DNA of 64,000 nt from assembly GCA_014898415.1 (NCBI GenBank), contig RCTD01000031.1, positions 372,001-436,000 on the forward strand, written 5' to 3'. Each line of letters begins with the position of its first letter. Within the stretch, counting starts at the first letter, position 1. Shown here piece by piece: positions 10,503 to 21,953 of this stretch. The notes beneath the pieces were generated by a model. It was not told where the DNA came from, ran no database searches, and worked only from the letters and a program-made list of their open reading frames with translations. The stretch comes from Stromatinia cepivora (lineage: Eukaryota; Ascomycota; Leotiomycetes; Helotiales; Sclerotiniaceae). Position numbers and translations under genes: made by a program.

Positions 10503-12075
10503 ATGGAGGAAGGAAAGGAAAAACCAGATAATCTCACTGACGCAAATCCTGGCACTACCATCGCAATTTTACCAACAGTGCTAGCCCCTGCTAGTACACC
10601 ACTCTCCAGCACCTCTGCGGCTGCTGTAGACTACGATGGACCCAACGATGTTTCCAACCCTAGAAACTGGTCAAAAGCCTATAAATGGACTTTAATGGTT
10701 ATAATTAGTGGACTCTCTATGACAACGTAATGGAATCTGATTCAACTATAGCGTGTTATTAGTGTTACTGACGGCTTAACGTAGGAATCTCACCATACTG
10801 ATCTGCGCTCCTGCCATACCACAGATTTTGGAGGAATTTCATTCTGTTAGTGTACTCAATTCCACTCTTATCGTTACAATATGGAACTTGGGAGCTGCTA
10901 TTGGTTGTCTGTTTATGGGTCCCCTAAGTGAAATCTACGGGCGTAGACCCATCTACAATTTGGCGAACCTCTTGTTTCTTCTCTGTATTATAGCAGAGAC
11001 ACAAAGCAAAAATGTTGCTATGGTCATTGTTTTTCGATGCCTGGGCGGAGTAAGCACAGCTACAACAGCCTTGAATCCAACTATTGTGGGAGACATGTTC
11101 AGTGTTGAGGAGAGAGGTCGTGCTCAGTCTCTTCTTTCCCTTATGCCTCTGATAGGGCCAGCCATCGGGCCTATATTTGGAGGCTATATAGCGCAGGCAA
11201 AGGGCTGGCGATGGACATTCGGTCTAGCTGGAATTACTTCTGGAACATTTAGCATTCTGTTCTTTCTAGTGTACCGTGAAAGCTACGATGGAACAATCCT
11301 CCGAAATAAAGCAGCCCGGATGCGCAAGGAGTCCAACGATGAAACTATTCATTCTCGGTTCGACCAACGAGGCTCGAAGACAAGTACGATGGTCAACGCA
11401 CTCGTGAGACCACTCAAGATATTCGCCGCTCCAATATTCACAATATTGGTATTCTCTGTGTGCTTACTTTCTTCATATGTATACCTATTAGCATCAACCA
11501 TTACAGAAGTATTTCAGACGAATTATGGATTTTCCGAGGGCGAAGCGGGGCTCACGTTTCTTGGGCTCGCCACAGGCATGGCATTAGGTGCAGTCCTTTG
11601 CTCCGCAGTCCTAGATTGGTATACAAAACGAATGAAGCTTCTTCATGGCGGCGATATCAAACCAGAATGGCGCCTCCCTCCGATGACCCTGGGATTTGTG
11701 ATTGCTCCGATGGGACTTGTCATATATGGCTGGACGGCTTGCTACCATATACACTATATTGTTCCAATTATTGGAACTGCACTATGTGGTTTTGCGACCT
11801 ATACTGTAGTAGTTCCAGTTACCACATACCTGGTCGATATATCTGGGATTTTCCGCGGTTCCGCAATGTCTGCAATGACCATGTCTCGCAATGTCATGTC
11901 TACGATCTTGCCGCTGGCCGGACCGCCGTTATATCGGTCACTCGGTTTAGGTTGGGGAAACTCTGTTCTCGCTTTTATTGCTCTATCATTCGCTCCCCTG
12001 CCATTTCTTTTACTTCTGTATGGAGAGCGTATTCGGAGAAAATCGCGACTAGAAAACTGGATGCGGCAACCCTAA
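10503..12075 (+). CDS. DHA1-type MFS drug/metabolite transporter
   Basis: Exons 10503-10726 and 10785-12075 with a 58-nt phase-2 intron (GTAATG...CGTAG); 504 aa. After a disordered 50-residue tail comes the DYDGPNDVSNPRNWSKAYKW block typical of the TPO/FLR1 (DHA1) subgroup, then 12 hydrophobic helices. Motif A (GPLSEIYGRRP, about 120-130) follows helix 2. Motif C in helix 5 reads GPAIGPIFGGYIAQ. A plasma-membrane proton antiporter is expected. It follows the rhodopsin-like gene by 366 bp on the same strand and completes the oxidase-peptide-acetyltransferase-receptor-exporter series. The substrate cannot be read from sequence. Confidence 0.92.
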
Positions 12076-14414
12076 AGCTCGGGTTCAAGGAAGTAAAGTT
12101 TGGAACTAACATCGTGGTGATTGTACCTGTGGTTTCGTGTTGGCCAGGATGATGCTGCGGGATCTCATCGCCAGAGGAAGGATTATTAAGGGAGGATAAT
12201 CCGCTATCCCTAAAGACGATGTAATGTTCAGATACAAAAGACGCTGGGATTTTATTTCATGGTGACGTTTATAGAGGTCTCTGGATGTTGAAGATGCATA
12301 CCAGAGTAACAGTATATCTTAGCTCTTACCACTCAGGCTCTTAGCCTCTGTGAAAACTAGGAGAACTCCAGTAATCGTAAGATTGTTGAATGACCGTCAA
12401 ATCAATCTCTAAGGGACCTTAAAATACTTTCTATATGGACTTTCAAATCTTTCCTAAAAGGACCATAAATTTATATAAAAAGAATATTATACATACATAT
12501 TTATTAAATAAAAATTAAAAAACCAGATTCTCAATATTTGAAGAACAATATATATAAGAAGATTATATATTCCGAATTCAGTAAAAATAAAGTTATTGCT
12601 ACTTCGAACTAAGAGTTCTGGTCCGGACTCACCGCACACTAAGCGAAATCACACCAAAATTGACGATTTTTCAGCTTTTCAAACCCCTGTTATTTATATG
12701 AAAACCTAAGATAATCTATTAAAATTTGTATTTATATAAAGATAATTATTCGAAATTTATTAAATATTAAATAAAATATTTTTATATAATTTTGTTTCGA
12801 AGTTATATATATTCGAAATCAAAAAAGCAAAAAAGTTCAAAAAAATCGCTTATTTTGTATGGGAAAAATGTTACATGTTTGAAATTTTGAAAAATTTGAA
12901 CTTTAAATTAGCATAACTTTTGAACAAAAATTACAAAAAATAAAAAAATAAATTTTTTAATAGTTCAATTGTATTTAATTATTATATTGCGAAATTTTAG
13001 ATATTTTTATTAAATATTGAAAAAGTTATTCTATATTTAATTTTGTATAAGAAAACATGATTTTTGCAGGGATTCTGTTACGAATTCGAATGGTGTGCGG
13101 TGAGTAGATTCCAGAACTCTTACAATCATAATTACATAATCGATAACTAATTATTCATTTATTATGAATTTTAATTTAAAACTAAAATCATTAGTTCAAA
13201 TTTTAAAGAATTGAAAAGCATCATGATCTTCAAAAATATATTAATTTTGAAGATCATTAATTGAAGAATATAAAGAATTTATTAGTTCATTTTGGATCCA
13301 TTTATTCTTCTAGGAAGATCAAAAATGATGAAAAGTATGTATAGGAAGTATTTCTAGCTCCCTTAGGGAATTTGCACTATTAGATCATGTCGGTCGACCA
13401 CTTTTCTAGTTTTCAAGAATTACATCAATAATAATACATCATTCTATATTAACCTCATTATAAACATTTTGAATCCTATGATTCTTTCTATCTGATTCTT
13501 TCTATCTGAAGATTACATCATAATCCTCAGAATGTCCTCTGCGGAGTCCCGGTCGTGTGGTTTTGGCATGATGTCGTGAGGTTAGTTTTGTCGAGTCAAA
13601 TGATGTCATATCGTCTGTCATGATACACACCTTGCCAAGAAGCGCTTATGTGTTCTTAGTAGAGAAATGGGGTAGTCAAAGTTTCTGCGGGATAGTTAAG
13701 CCCTACTTTCACTAGGTGGGTGTAGCGAGAAGCTTTGTCGCACGTTAGTCAAGCCCTATCTCCACATCACGGTCGTGTAGCCTGATCTGATATCGATATT
13801 TACATGTCTATATTTGTCTACTCGAGGTTGTAATTGAGATTAGGGCATGCAGATGTGCAGATATTTTACTGTTACAGAAGAATGATAGACTAAGTGTAAT
13901 AATCAGCTTTTGCATATATTGCTTCGCGGTCCTCAATGCTAAGTCTAAGCCCAGAGGATTCGAAGATGCCCCTAAATTATTCCCATGAGCTCGCTTTTCC
14001 CCAATACTATATTCCTTCTGAAAAGAGTTTCTAATGTATATCATAAGCTCGGCAATTACGTACTAGTAGGTCGCTAATGACTATTTGGACTGAAAAGGGT
14101 GACTAAATGAGGGGTAGTCGCATATCCGGTGTTTGTGGCATCATTAAACAACTCATTCAGTTAGAAAAAAAAAAAAAAAAAAATCAAAACTAAATCAGTA
14201 GTCAAGCGTGTAGTGTTAATCACCTTTTATAAACTCCTCATCTATTCATTTCTGATTTCTTTCCAAACAGCTTCACATCCATAGAAGACAGCGAATACTT
14301 GAATTCATTTACTCTTTCAACTCAACAATCTCCATTTATATAATCATCAACTTAACAAGACTTTGCTCGAAAGATATCTATATAATTTTCTCGACTCAAT
14401 TTGAATTTAAATCG
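12076..14414. other. AT-rich gene-free block containing a MITE
   Basis: 2.3 kb without a credible gene. Bases about 12420-13480 are extremely AT-rich and include the inverted-repeat element annotated separately. A 15-bp tandem duplication (GATTCTTTCTATCT units) lies at about 13480-13509, and a run of 19 A at 14165-14183. The partly repeated phrases CGGTCGTGT (about 13550 and 13770) and AAGCCCTA (about 13700 and 13755) suggest older local duplication. The last 200 bases, with C/T-rich tracts, are the likely leader of the 14415 gene. Confidence 0.55.
12612..13120. mobile_element. MITE-like element 1 (TA-flanked, 28-bp inverted repeats)
   Basis: The left end reads AGAGTTCTGG, five differing bases, then ACTCACCGCACAC. 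The right end is the reverse complement with the same 10 + 13 identical bases and five different bases between. TA dinucleotides sit immediately outside both ends (12610-12611 and 13121-13122), as expected for Tc1/mariner-type insertion. The interior is about 450 bp, highly AT-rich and non-coding. It is therefore a non-autonomous element; no transposase is in the window. Confidence 0.8.
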
Positions 14415-15704
14415 ATGAATTATTCACATTATTATGGCCAACCGGCCGCTTACAGCACGCAAAGCCAGAATTACCAGCAATATCGAGACAACTTTCAATG
14501 GCGACAGCTTGCTCCTGAATATATACAACACGAAGATCATTACTATTGTCACCCAGCCAATTACAACATGCAGAGCCAGAATTATCAGCAATGCTCAGAC
14601 AATCTGCAATGGCGACAGCTCGTTCCTGCATATGTACAATGCGGAGGGCGCAAACACAATCGACCTTCGAAGCCGGTGAATAAAAAGCCACTGGACCCTA
14701 CACTGCTCCTCAACGGAGTAATAATCTGGGCATACGAACCGTCACCAGATAAATGGGGACTTCCGGCAAAACCATTCATCTGCTGTCGAGCCACGGGAGG
14801 TCATATATGTACGCAGAGAGAATTGAACGACGGGGGATATAATCACCCATTCTTAGTATTGGATCATTATCAAAATCCGGAATCGAGAGAAGAGGGTGAC
14901 ATAATCCTAGAGATTGTACCGATTACTAGCTTCGGAGGAAAGTCAATTCTGCAAACTTATAGCGACTTCTCCCATTGCAAGCGTATGAACAGTCTGCCAA
15001 TTGAGTTCAACTCGGGTAGAAATCAGGACAGACTGAGAGAGAATGAATTGCTCGACAAATTGCAGAAACCACTGTTGGGCCTAGAAAGTGGTCCAACCGG
15101 TAGACAGCTCTTTGTCGAAGTCAACCATATTTACCGTGTGTCGGCAGAGCAGGTGCATGCTTATAGTGCACAAAAATCGGAGGTAAGTAAATATGTCCGA
15201 TTGAATAAGGAAGGCTACGATGAGGTGCGCAGCAAATTTGGATTGCCGGCCGATGAGAAATTTTTTGGAAAACGAATCGACACACGTCTACACACCTCAC
15301 AACTGACACCAAAAATGGGCGAGGCGCCATTGCTGAAACGAGCAGACTTCGATCCCGTTGGCTTCAATTGGAGACTGGCAGACCGACCGATAACACCAGA
15401 GCTGGATAAAACATTACTAGAACAGCCGATGGCTTTGAATCCTTTAGCCTGCGAGTTCATGCCATCACCTCCATTGTCCGTAGATGACCGATCTTCTTCA
15501 TCTGGTTCTGAGTCTGAAGTCGACCTACCTCCATTCGAATTTTTTCATCCCCACGAGCCTACGCTACCGGTGTCATCTTGCGATGAGAGTCAAAAGTCAC
15601 GATGCCACTGCCAATCCGACAATGACATGTGCTTGTTTTGCGACACCGAACTCAAACATGACCTGAGAAACTTCTTAGCGAAAGTTTTAGGGTTGTGCAC
15701 TTAG
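14415..15704 (+). CDS. Clustered unknown family, member 3, Gln/Asn/Tyr-rich N-terminus
   Basis: Single exon, 429 aa, ATG at 14415. Residues 3-38 and 42-76 are an internal tandem duplication (each contains QSQNYQQ...DN(F/L)QWRQL(A/V)P), giving a prion-like Q/N/Y-rich head. The family core follows: GVIIWA 101-106, GGYNHPFLVL 140-149, ITSFGG 170-175, LFVEVNHIYRV about 232-242 and YVRLNKEGYDEVRSKFGL about 260-277. The intron found at the ITSF block in the other three members is absent. The C-terminus has a Pro/Ser/Asp-rich stretch and a CHC...CLFC cysteine pattern that could bind a metal. There is no signal peptide or membrane helix. A long AT-rich leader precedes it, and MITE-like elements lie on both sides. 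Function unknown. Confidence 0.82.
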   Translation: MNYSHYYGQPAAYSTQSQNYQQYRDNFQWRQLAPEYIQHEDHYYCHPANYNMQSQNYQQCSDNLQWRQLVPAYVQCGGRKHNRPSKPVNKKPLDPTLLLNGVIIWAYEPSPDKWGLPAKPFICCRATGGHICTQRELNDGGYNHPFLVLDHYQNPESREEGDIILEIVPITSFGGKSILQTYSDFSHCKRMNSLPIEFNSGRNQDRLRENELLDKLQKPLLGLESGPTGRQLFVEVNHIYRVSAEQVHAYSAQKSEVSKYVRLNKEGYDEVRSKFGLPADEKFFGKRIDTRLHTSQLTPKMGEAPLLKRADFDPVGFNWRLADRPITPELDKTLLEQPMALNPLACEFMPSPPLSVDDRSSSSGSESEVDLPPFEFFHPHEPTLPVSSCDESQKSRCHCQSDNDMCLFCDTELKHDLRNFLAKVLGLCT

Positions 15705-17443
15705 CGAAAAATAAAAATCTTTAACTTCAAATTCATGTGGTCTTTTCAATTCTCAACATTTTGATTGTGAAAGTTGTTACATTGATAATTTCTATTAGGC
15801 TGCGCAGAAATAACCCGCAATCTGCAGATATCCGTAGATAATCTGTTCTATAGACTATCCATTGAAGGTATTATTCGTTTTGTAGGTTAATTATTAAGAT
15901 TTTAAAATAATTTGTTTTATATAAATTATCTACAAATACTTATGGATTATTTATTAATTTGAAGATAGATGGATTATTTGTAATTTGATAGATAATTTAT
16001 ATAATTTATAAAAGATTAATATAAATATTAATACAATTTGAAAAGATATTTAAAGATTATTTGCAAATTATTTGTAAATATTTATCAATCTATAAATTAT
16101 TTGTAGATTATTCATCAATTCGCAAATAAATGGATTATTTACAAATAATTTATAAATAATTTATGAGTACTTGTTCAAATTCTTTAATTATCCGCTTTGC
16201 TAATGGATTATCTACATATTATCCATCAGAGTCATTATCCGCCCCGCGGGTAACCGTTGCGCAGCCTAAAAGAATATTACTACTTTTATTTAAATTTTTA
16301 CATCTTATAAATTATAATAATTACAGAGTTAAATTTTTTGAGGGGGGGGATTATGATCAAAAATCACATAATAACTAGGTCTGGGTTTGAAATATTTCAT
16401 ATCATTGTTCCGATAATAAAATTATAAATTCTCAACTTGAAAAAAATTCAACCATATATCTTCTGGGTATCAGCTACCAAGATATTGGTTTAAAACAGAT
16501 TGTTGAAATTGTTAACATTTATGTGATTTTGATGAGACTTTTGATGGAGATCAAATAATGCTTATGGAATTCACGCATTCACTTACCATTCTCGGGTATT
16601 GGTGGCAAGATTCTGTGTGTTTTGATAAGTGAATTATTCTCTCCGGAGAAGATAAGTTCTAAATCTTTGGGCACTGCCATTCACTTGCTAATATTGAATA
16701 ATACCACACCTAAAGAACAATTTGTGCCTTGACAGAAAGTTCCTGTCTAAAATAACTCTGGTACAGTCAGGAGAAGACAATGCAGATGGACTGATAATGT
16801 TGGGTTGGTTGTATGGGGAATGTGATGGGCTCCTGTTCCAGATATAGAACAGTAGATCAATTTGGTATACCACTAGGAATCATGGATAGTAAGGTCAGAT
16901 GAAAGATTTGGATAGGCAAAAAGCCTTCCTGCCAGTAAAGAATCCGGAGAAATATATCCTCTCTTTGAGCCCTTATATATAGCAAACAGCAACCTCTTTG
17001 ATTAAAAGTCTGGACTCCTTGTTTCACGGCCGACTTCAGTCCCTTATGTCTGGAGCTGAAAAAATCTGGAGGTGCATTTGAAGTGAAGGTTTCCTTCGCT
17101 AATTCACTAAAATAACAATGAATGTCAACAATCAATCTCCAATCAATCAGTTTTCTACAGTAGCCAACGACCGTAGTGAATTGAAGAGAATTGAAGAGAT
17201 GTATTCACCACAAGGTCCTGTGGCAAGGCTACAAAGTTTCTCATCTTCCAAGTCATGGAGTCTTCCAAAATATTTGTACAACAACCATTGCAAACTCCTG
17301 GATACCTTTCATCAACAGAACAACTTTGGAAAGCTCGCAGCTTTTCTTAAAATTATCAAGCTTATTCAAACATTCTCTCCTTAATTGAACAGGAGTTAAT
17401 TGTTCATTGCTTCTGTACAATTTTGATTCTGCAATATATTAAA
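15705..17443. other. AT-rich spacer containing a second MITE
   Basis: 1.7 kb between members 3 and 4. Bases 15798-16266 are the inverted-repeat element annotated separately. The rest is AT-rich. Small open frames at 16857-17135 (-) and 17118-17384 (+) have no recognisable content; the latter lies in the likely promoter or leader of the 17444 gene. Confidence 0.5.
15798..16266. mobile_element. MITE-like element 2 (TA-flanked, 21-bp inverted repeats)
   Basis: The left end reads GGCTGCGCA, a four-base variable part (GAAA), then TAACCCGC. The right end is its inverse with CGGT in the variable part and one further mismatch. TA flanks both ends (15796-15797 and 16267-16268). The 430-bp interior is AT-rich and full of short repeats around GATTATTTGTAAAT and GGATTAT, with GATAATC-type motifs near both termini. 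It is non-coding and unrelated in end sequence to element 1. Confidence 0.78.
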
Positions 17444-19336
17444 ATGGCTGGTCGATACACCGGCTTTCTCAACTCTTTGCCTGTAGATTTCGCATCATAT
17501 CCATCACCTGCGACCTCTCAATATCCGAGCTCTCAATCTCAGAGTGGTACTCAAGGGTATAGCATGCAACATGCCCAAGGCGAGCCGGCTGCTCCCTCTC
17601 ATGGATATGGTCAAACACTCAACTTATACCCAAACGATGGTCAAGGAGGCGGTCTGTACCGAAATGGTGGTTATTTTCGTGACACTCCATACAACCAAGG
17701 CACGGCATTTCCTCCGCCTCATGGAGTTAGTCAAACGATCCTTCCTCTCCGCCCCCAATACAACCATGGCAGTTATATATGTAATGGGCCTCATTACCAG
17801 GGCCCGACAACTCTTCAACAAAATGGATTTGGTCAAGTAGCTACCCCTGTCCGCCAATCTGCTTTTATGCCGCAGGAAAACAGCAACCATCCAAGCTGCC
17901 AGTTCAATCCAACTCCGCAGGGATATGTACATTACTACAATCCCCTGTACCGGTTCTCTCCCACTCTGCAGAGCAACCCTTCGTTCAACAATACAGCCAG
18001 TCCAATTATCAGTCCAATTGCGCCGGCTGCTGCCAATCCGATGCGACATCAGTACAACACTCCCCCCCGTTTGGTCACACCTGGCGCATCTGCTTTATAT
18101 GGAGGGTATCGTATGACGCCTTCCAATCAATATCCATTGGGAGCTCCAGTCGATAATGGAGTGGGCCAGATGGTAACGAATACCCCAGTCCCACGCACAC
18201 CACAGTCAACACCATTTGACCGAAGACTGCCACAATCAACACCAGCAGGCCTGTCGGACATAACTAACAGTACCACCCCCGACGACAACTATATTGCCAT
18301 CAAGCGAAAACCTGCAATGAGACCCAAGAATGATCCAATTCACGCCGAGGATGTAGTGCATGGATCCATTGTATGGTTATCCAACCATCAAGATTGGCAT
18401 GAGCCGATCATATGCGTCCAGAACCATGAGTGTAACGACAAGATCAAAGAAATTGATGGTCATAACCACCCAGTTACGATTCTGAGGATAAATCAGCGTC
18501 ATGGTTCGGACATCATCGGAGACGTCGTGCTTGACGTTGCAATTGTAAGTCTTCATCCTTCTGTTTCCTCATCATTGATCCAAAATCTCGTTCTGTGACA
18601 GGCCAGGTAGACACTGCTGTTTACTGCTGCTCTTTCATCACACACTGCGTTTCCATCTCCATGTGCACAAGCTCCACACGCTTACATCCATTTGCTCAAA
18701 GGCTAATGTTAAATGTTATCATAATAGATGACAACTCTCTGTGGCCTCAACCTTAAAGGATATGTCCACAAGCTGCGTACCCTCGGCCCCGATACATCAA
18801 AACAATGGTATCTCCAGGAAACCATGCCACTGTCGTGGGTACCACAGCAAACACCCGACCTCAAAGGCGCCAAACTTGAGGAGGTCATAAAACATGAAAA
18901 GCGCTTTGAAACAGAGCATCATGTGGAGCTTAATCAACGTGGAAACACCTTGTTGTCTCTGTCGCGGGGAACCATGCAAAGACGAACGTACATGCGAGTT
19001 CATCACATTTACGCCGTTCCTATCAAGCAATTGCAAGCTTGCAATCGATACGCAAAGCTTGCACACATGGTTCGCTTGGATGAGCGTAGCTATCGGAGGG
19101 TGATGGAAAGCTTGAATTTAGTACCGGATCCATGGGAAACTAGCGTTGAGAGAAGCGTCGCATCCGCTCCCCAGCATCTTCGAGATCTTCGGGACGCGGA
19201 GATGGCTCGGGTTCGAGTTACCGATCATCAGCGCCTCCAACAGGACGCTGCTGACCAGCAAGGCTTGACCACCAGTCAACAAAGGTCGCCGAGCGACGTT
19301 GCTGCGGTTGAGCTAACGGGTTATGAGGACTTGTAA
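17444..19336 (+). CDS. Clustered unknown family, member 4, long low-complexity N-terminus
   Basis: Exons 17444-18544 and 18728-19336; 569 aa. The 183-nt phase-0 intron (GTAAGT...ATAATAG) is placed so that DVAI joins MTTLCGLNL, matching the splice of members 1 and 2. Residues 1-290 are rich in Gly, Tyr, Asn, Gln and Pro with repeated short phrases (YNQG, FPPPHG, QNGFGQ), a prion-like, probably disordered head. The core follows: GSIVWL 307-312, DGHNHPVTIL 338-347, then in exon 2 TYMRVHHIYAV and MVRLDERSYRRVMESLNL. The C-terminal 60 residues are Gln/Asp/Arg-rich. No targeting signal is seen. Of the four members it has the longest head; I cannot assign a function. Confidence 0.82.
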
Positions 19337-20631
19337 AGTACTTATAACTCAAACAAACTTGGAAATCATAAAGTTCTTCTGCGCTCCACTTGTGGAACCC
19401 GGGGAACTACTTTTGCATACAGATACGATACTATTACGCACATAAATGTTGTTGAGGGGGAGTTCAGTCGCCTTGACGTGAGTTGAGGTGGCGAGTGAGG
19501 GAGGTATTGATGACAAAACGCTGGGTAGGCAGATAGAGCAGCAATGCTCATATTCACCTTTCGGAGTCCGAAGCAGCGGAGTTCTGGAAATTTGATAAAA
19601 GGATAAATGGCAAGCAAGACAAAAAATTCTGAATTTTGGATGGGAATGACGGGAGTTTTGGATTCTGGATAAAATACGAAGGGCGAAGGTTGGAAGATCT
19701 TGCAAATAGACATCAAAGTCAATATACGAATGCTTTTATTTCATCCCACCTTGCCACAAAACATATTGTGAATCATTGTGGAGGTTTCCTATATTTGCGT
19801 GCTGGCAGTTGGGACGGTTGCACATGGGCAGATAGGGAGATTGGACGCATCTGATGATTCAACGTGATCTCAACTGATTCGAGCTTCAGCAGCTCATCAC
19901 CTTTTCTTGCTTTTTTTGCATCCATTTTCATTTGTTTTCTTCCACCGCATCGCGTCTTTCCCCTTCGACCTCATCCATCAAGCAAATTCACCTTTTGACC
20001 GCGATTCCACTTCCGTGCAGCCAATTCACAACACCCATAGAGACTTGCAGACCAAAGTCCACATCTTCCTCTCCGCCACAAGGTCAAAACAAAAAACTAT
20101 CAACCCACTAAACTGCGAGCGATCAAAACAAACCCATGCATACATTAGTAGTTGATGCATTGAGATATGTGACTAATGCAATAGCTCACGAGTGCCCACA
20201 ATAACCTCAACACAAATCCTGCCGCGTACATGACAACCACGCAGCTTTGAAAGGAACGTGTTAGTGGCCACGATGGCCCAGACTTCATGCCCTAGGAAGA
20301 GCGCACATGCCCTCGAGCTACCAATTGGGGTCACTACTGTGCAGCATTCGTGGTCACATCAATCTTAGGATGCTGCTTTGCATGATTTATTTAGCAGTAA
20401 GTGATTGAAAAGCCTGGCTCATAAAGATGGTTAACATCATGACTACTCTCTTGAAGAGGGCGTGTGACACTTGCCATGGTATACACGTCCAATGTATGTG
20501 ATCTATTGGAACATAGCAAATATTCAGGCCCAAAGTCACATAAAAGTCAGACATCGATGATGAAACATACGATAATTTACCACTTCTTTAAACTAACTAC
20601 AAGATCCCTCATAGGTACAATTACCAGAGCA
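19337..20631. other. Convergent intergenic region
   Basis: 1.3 kb between the 3' ends of member 4 (+) and the aldo/keto reductase (-). Overlapping open frames on both strands (19349-19722, 19907-20155) show no domain and no start context. A C/T-rich tract lies at about 19895-19965. Nothing else is recognised. Confidence 0.5.
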
Positions 20632-21844
20632 TCACAACTCGGGAGTATCGGCAAACAAAGAGCTATTCATGCCCTCTGGGTATCTCGCACCACCAACCTC
20701 TACCTTTTCAATAGCCGTTCTTATCTCCCTCTCCTCTTCTCTACTAAGCTGCACATGCAATGCCCCCAAGTTTTCTTCCAAGTACTTGATCTTCTTTGTT
20801 CCGGGGATCGAGATAACATCGTCTCCCTGAGCAGCCAGCCATGCCAATGTCAATTGTCCTGGTGTGACACCTTTGCTAGAGGCGATTTTTGCCAACTGGT
20901 TTACCAGAACAATATTCTTGGGGAAGTTCTCTTCAGAGAAACGAGGGGCCATGAGACGGAAGTCGGAGGGCTCGAAGTCGGCTCGGGATTTGTATTGCCC
21001 TGTGAGAAAACCACTGCAGATAGGTCAGCATGGAGTTGATACTTATGGGGTAGGACATTTATTGAGGTCATACCGGCCGAGGGGTGAATAAGCAATGATA
21101 GCGATGTCAAGCTGGCGGCAAGTCTTCAGAACATCATTTTGTTCAATATCCAATGCAAAAGGAGAATATTCGATTTGGACAGCATCGATATGGTGGACTT
21201 TCTCTGCACGGCGGATCGTCTTTGCGCTAACTTCTGAGAGTCCTAGATATTTGACCTTTCCGTCTCTGTTGATACATTCATTAGCATGGCTTCAACGTGC
21301 CGTATCTCGTTGGCACGCTGCACAAACTCACCTCTTCAACTCAGCCATAGCCTCCACTGTCTTTTCAATAGGGGTTTTCCCATCTACCCGATGACAATAA
21401 TACAGATCGATGGTTTGAACCCCCAATCTTTGTAAACTCTTCGCACACGCGGCTTTCACATATCCCGGACTGGAATCAATTGAAAAACTTCCATCTGCAC
21501 CCCGTTTATTTGCAAATTTCGTGGCCAAGAATATCTGATCACGCTTTCCGGTTCGTTTGAACCATTTGCCGAGTAGGTCTTCGGAATCCGCATACATGTC
21601 TGCTGAGTCCCAGTTGGTTTGCCCAAGTTCGTAGGCTCGGTCGAGGACCTTGAAACGCTCTTCGTCAGATTCGGTGCTGCCGCTAGTGGAGAGTCAGATA
21701 GGTTCACTAGGATGAAGATGAAATATCTGTATGAACTGGGACCTGGGGAACTCACTAAAAGGCACTTAAACCCATAGTTCCAAAGCCTTGAGCAACAACG
21801 TCGGGGCCATACCTGCCCAATTTGCGAGTTGGAAGACGAGGCAT
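20632..21844 (-). CDS. Aldo/keto reductase
   Basis: Four exons: 21844-21756, 21682-21332, 21265-21074 and 21013-20632; introns of 73, 66 and 60 nt, all phase 2; 337 aa. It is a TIM-barrel NADPH-dependent oxidoreductase of the YakC/AKR13-like type. The catalytic tetrad is visible: Asp55 and Tyr60 in WDSADMY, Lys85 in IFLATKF and His127 in YYCHRVD. Later, [22 protein letters not shown] and the cofactor-loop block [16 protein letters not shown] occur in the expected order. Length is typical and no key residue is missing. It is presumably cytosolic; the substrate is unknown. It stands alone, convergent with member 4 of the unknown family. Confidence 0.95.
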
Positions 21845-21938
21845 TGTCGAAAGCTGTATGTGAATATGTTGTTTGATGTTTCTTTGAAGTGAATAGATTA
21901 TCGATCAGAGAATCCTCAAGGCGGACCCCCTATGTTCT

Positions 21939-21945
21939 CTTTATA
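21939..21945 (-). promoter_or_regulatory. Candidate TATA box of the aldo/keto reductase
   Basis: TATAAAG on the minus strand about 95 bases upstream of the ATG at 21844, followed by an A/G-rich stretch. The spacing fits a fungal core promoter. Based on sequence match only. Confidence 0.4.
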
Positions 21946-21953
21946 CGTCTCCC

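Noticed and set aside
11460..12152. Long plus-strand frame of 230 codons
   Set aside because: It is a shifted-frame shadow of the MFS transporter, whose helices and motifs are unmistakable.
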